64,000 nucleotides of DNA from G958295645 sp965242735 (lineage in GTDB: Bacteria; Gemmatimonadota; Gemmatimonadetes; Longimicrobiales; Gaopeijiaceae): assembly GCA_965242735.1 (NCBI GenBank), contig OZ251497.1, forward strand, positions 2,170,001-2,234,000. Direction: 5' to 3'. The position numbers were made by a program, and so were the translations under genes. The notes beneath the pieces are model-generated. The model was not told the DNA's origin. It ran no database searches and worked only from the letters and a program-made list of their open reading frames with translations. Positions 63,539 to 64,000 of this stretch are shown here, one piece after another; position 1 is the first letter of the stretch, and every line of letters begins with the position of its first letter.

Positions 63539-64000
63539 CTAGCGGCCCGTCCTCGGCGTCAGCGCGCGGACGGGCTCGCCCACCTCGTGCAGTTGCGGGA
63601 GCTCGCTCTTGTCCAGCATCTCGGCGAACAGATTGCCCTGCGGGACCAGGCGGCGCTCGAAGCTTCGGACGGACTTGTTGTATGCCTTGGTCGCGGACTC
63701 CAGGCCCTGGCGCACGCCCTCGTGGTACTCCATGACCTTGAGCACGCGGTCGTACAGCGTCTTGCCCATGTCCAGTATCTTGAGCGCGTCCTTGGCGGCC
63801 CTGTCCTTCTGCCAGTCGTCCTTGACGGCCCAGAGCACGGCAATGAGCGTCGCCGGCGTCGAGATCACGATGCGCTTGCTCATGGCGTGCTCGATGAGCC
63901 CGGCGTCCGCCTTGAGGGCCGCCGACAGGAACTGGTCGCCGGGGACGAACATGATCACGAAGTCCAGCGAGTTGTCCACGCTTCGCTCGTAGCCCTTCCT
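63539..64000 (-). CDS. rmuC: RmuC-family DNA recombination protein, C-terminal part (partial)
   Basis: The frame is open to the window edge, so the N-terminus is missing. The visible 153 residues match the RmuC core: VDNSLDFVIMFVPGDQFLSAALKADAGLIEHAMSKRIVISTPATLIAVLWAV, then LYDRVLKVMEYHEGVRQGLESATKAYNKSVRSFERRLVP. RmuC is a PD-(D/E)XK-type protein that limits inversion at short inverted repeats. The stop lies at 63539-63541. Confidence 0.92.
   Translation of the reverse strand, partial: RKGYERSVDNSLDFVIMFVPGDQFLSAALKADAGLIEHAMSKRIVISTPATLIAVLWAVKDDWQKDRAAKDALKILDMGKTLYDRVLKVMEYHEGVRQGLESATKAYNKSVRSFERRLVPQGNLFAEMLDKSELPQLHEVGEPVRALTPRTGR

Overview
This 64 kb window is bacterial, GC-rich (roughly 70 percent by eye) and almost fully coding. 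SusC/SusD-type outer-membrane genes, lipoproteins with lipobox cysteines, 6-bladed beta-propellers, a HExxH-PD40-barrel protein and an Mla lipid transporter show a diderm cell envelope. Together with a DUF6702 protein, the gene content best fits Gemmatimonadota, possibly a marine lineage. This is inference from gene content; no rRNA or tRNA lies in the window.

Layout. 1-6610: minus-strand SusD start, SusC-like TonB receptor, RidA, heptose kinase and a sialidase-like lipoprotein. 6889-9966: a secreted metalloprotease-like, PD40 and beta-barrel protein. 10074-13304: a lower-GC, three-gene overlapping cassette (DUF262, DUF3696-type ATPase, unknown protein) that looks like a defence insertion. 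13417-16635: an mla lipid-transport operon with its own outer-membrane protein. 16972-25053: DUF6702 protein, three overlapping secreted propellers, an Ig-like/LVIVD protein and a CNNM/CorC transporter. 25417-28282: moaD, HU, carA, secG. 28374-33255: pyruvate dehydrogenase-like E1alpha (degenerate), E1beta, E2 and lipB. 33827-36936: an Rpn-family nuclease-like protein and an AAA ATPase with a C-terminal nuclease-like domain.

37055-50214 is a long minus-strand housekeeping run, mostly joined by 4-bp stop/start overlaps. In transcription order it holds yicC, gmk, rpoZ, coaBC, uracil-DNA glycosylase, dnaB, ispD, a TsaC/phosphatase fusion, aroE, comF, gap, pgk, tpiA and an RNase HI-like gene. 50350-55675 holds a TonB-receptor-like protein, leucyl aminopeptidase and isocitrate dehydrogenase.

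56056-62854 is the most interesting stretch. A Fic-like protein lacking the catalytic His sits behind an inverted-repeat operator. It is followed by an AAA/DUF4143 ATPase that overlaps the start of a 1395-residue NACHT-type STAND protein ending in a PD-(D/E)XK nuclease module. This looks like an NLR-like antiphage system. The window ends in a small unknown gene and a truncated rmuC.

A second theme is texture. Many gene ends, gene starts and interdomain linkers carry degenerate tandem repeats of about 15-75 bp. Several are local copies of the neighbouring start or stop region (hldE-type kinase, yicC, ispD, carA), and one is a triplicated signal-peptide coding segment.
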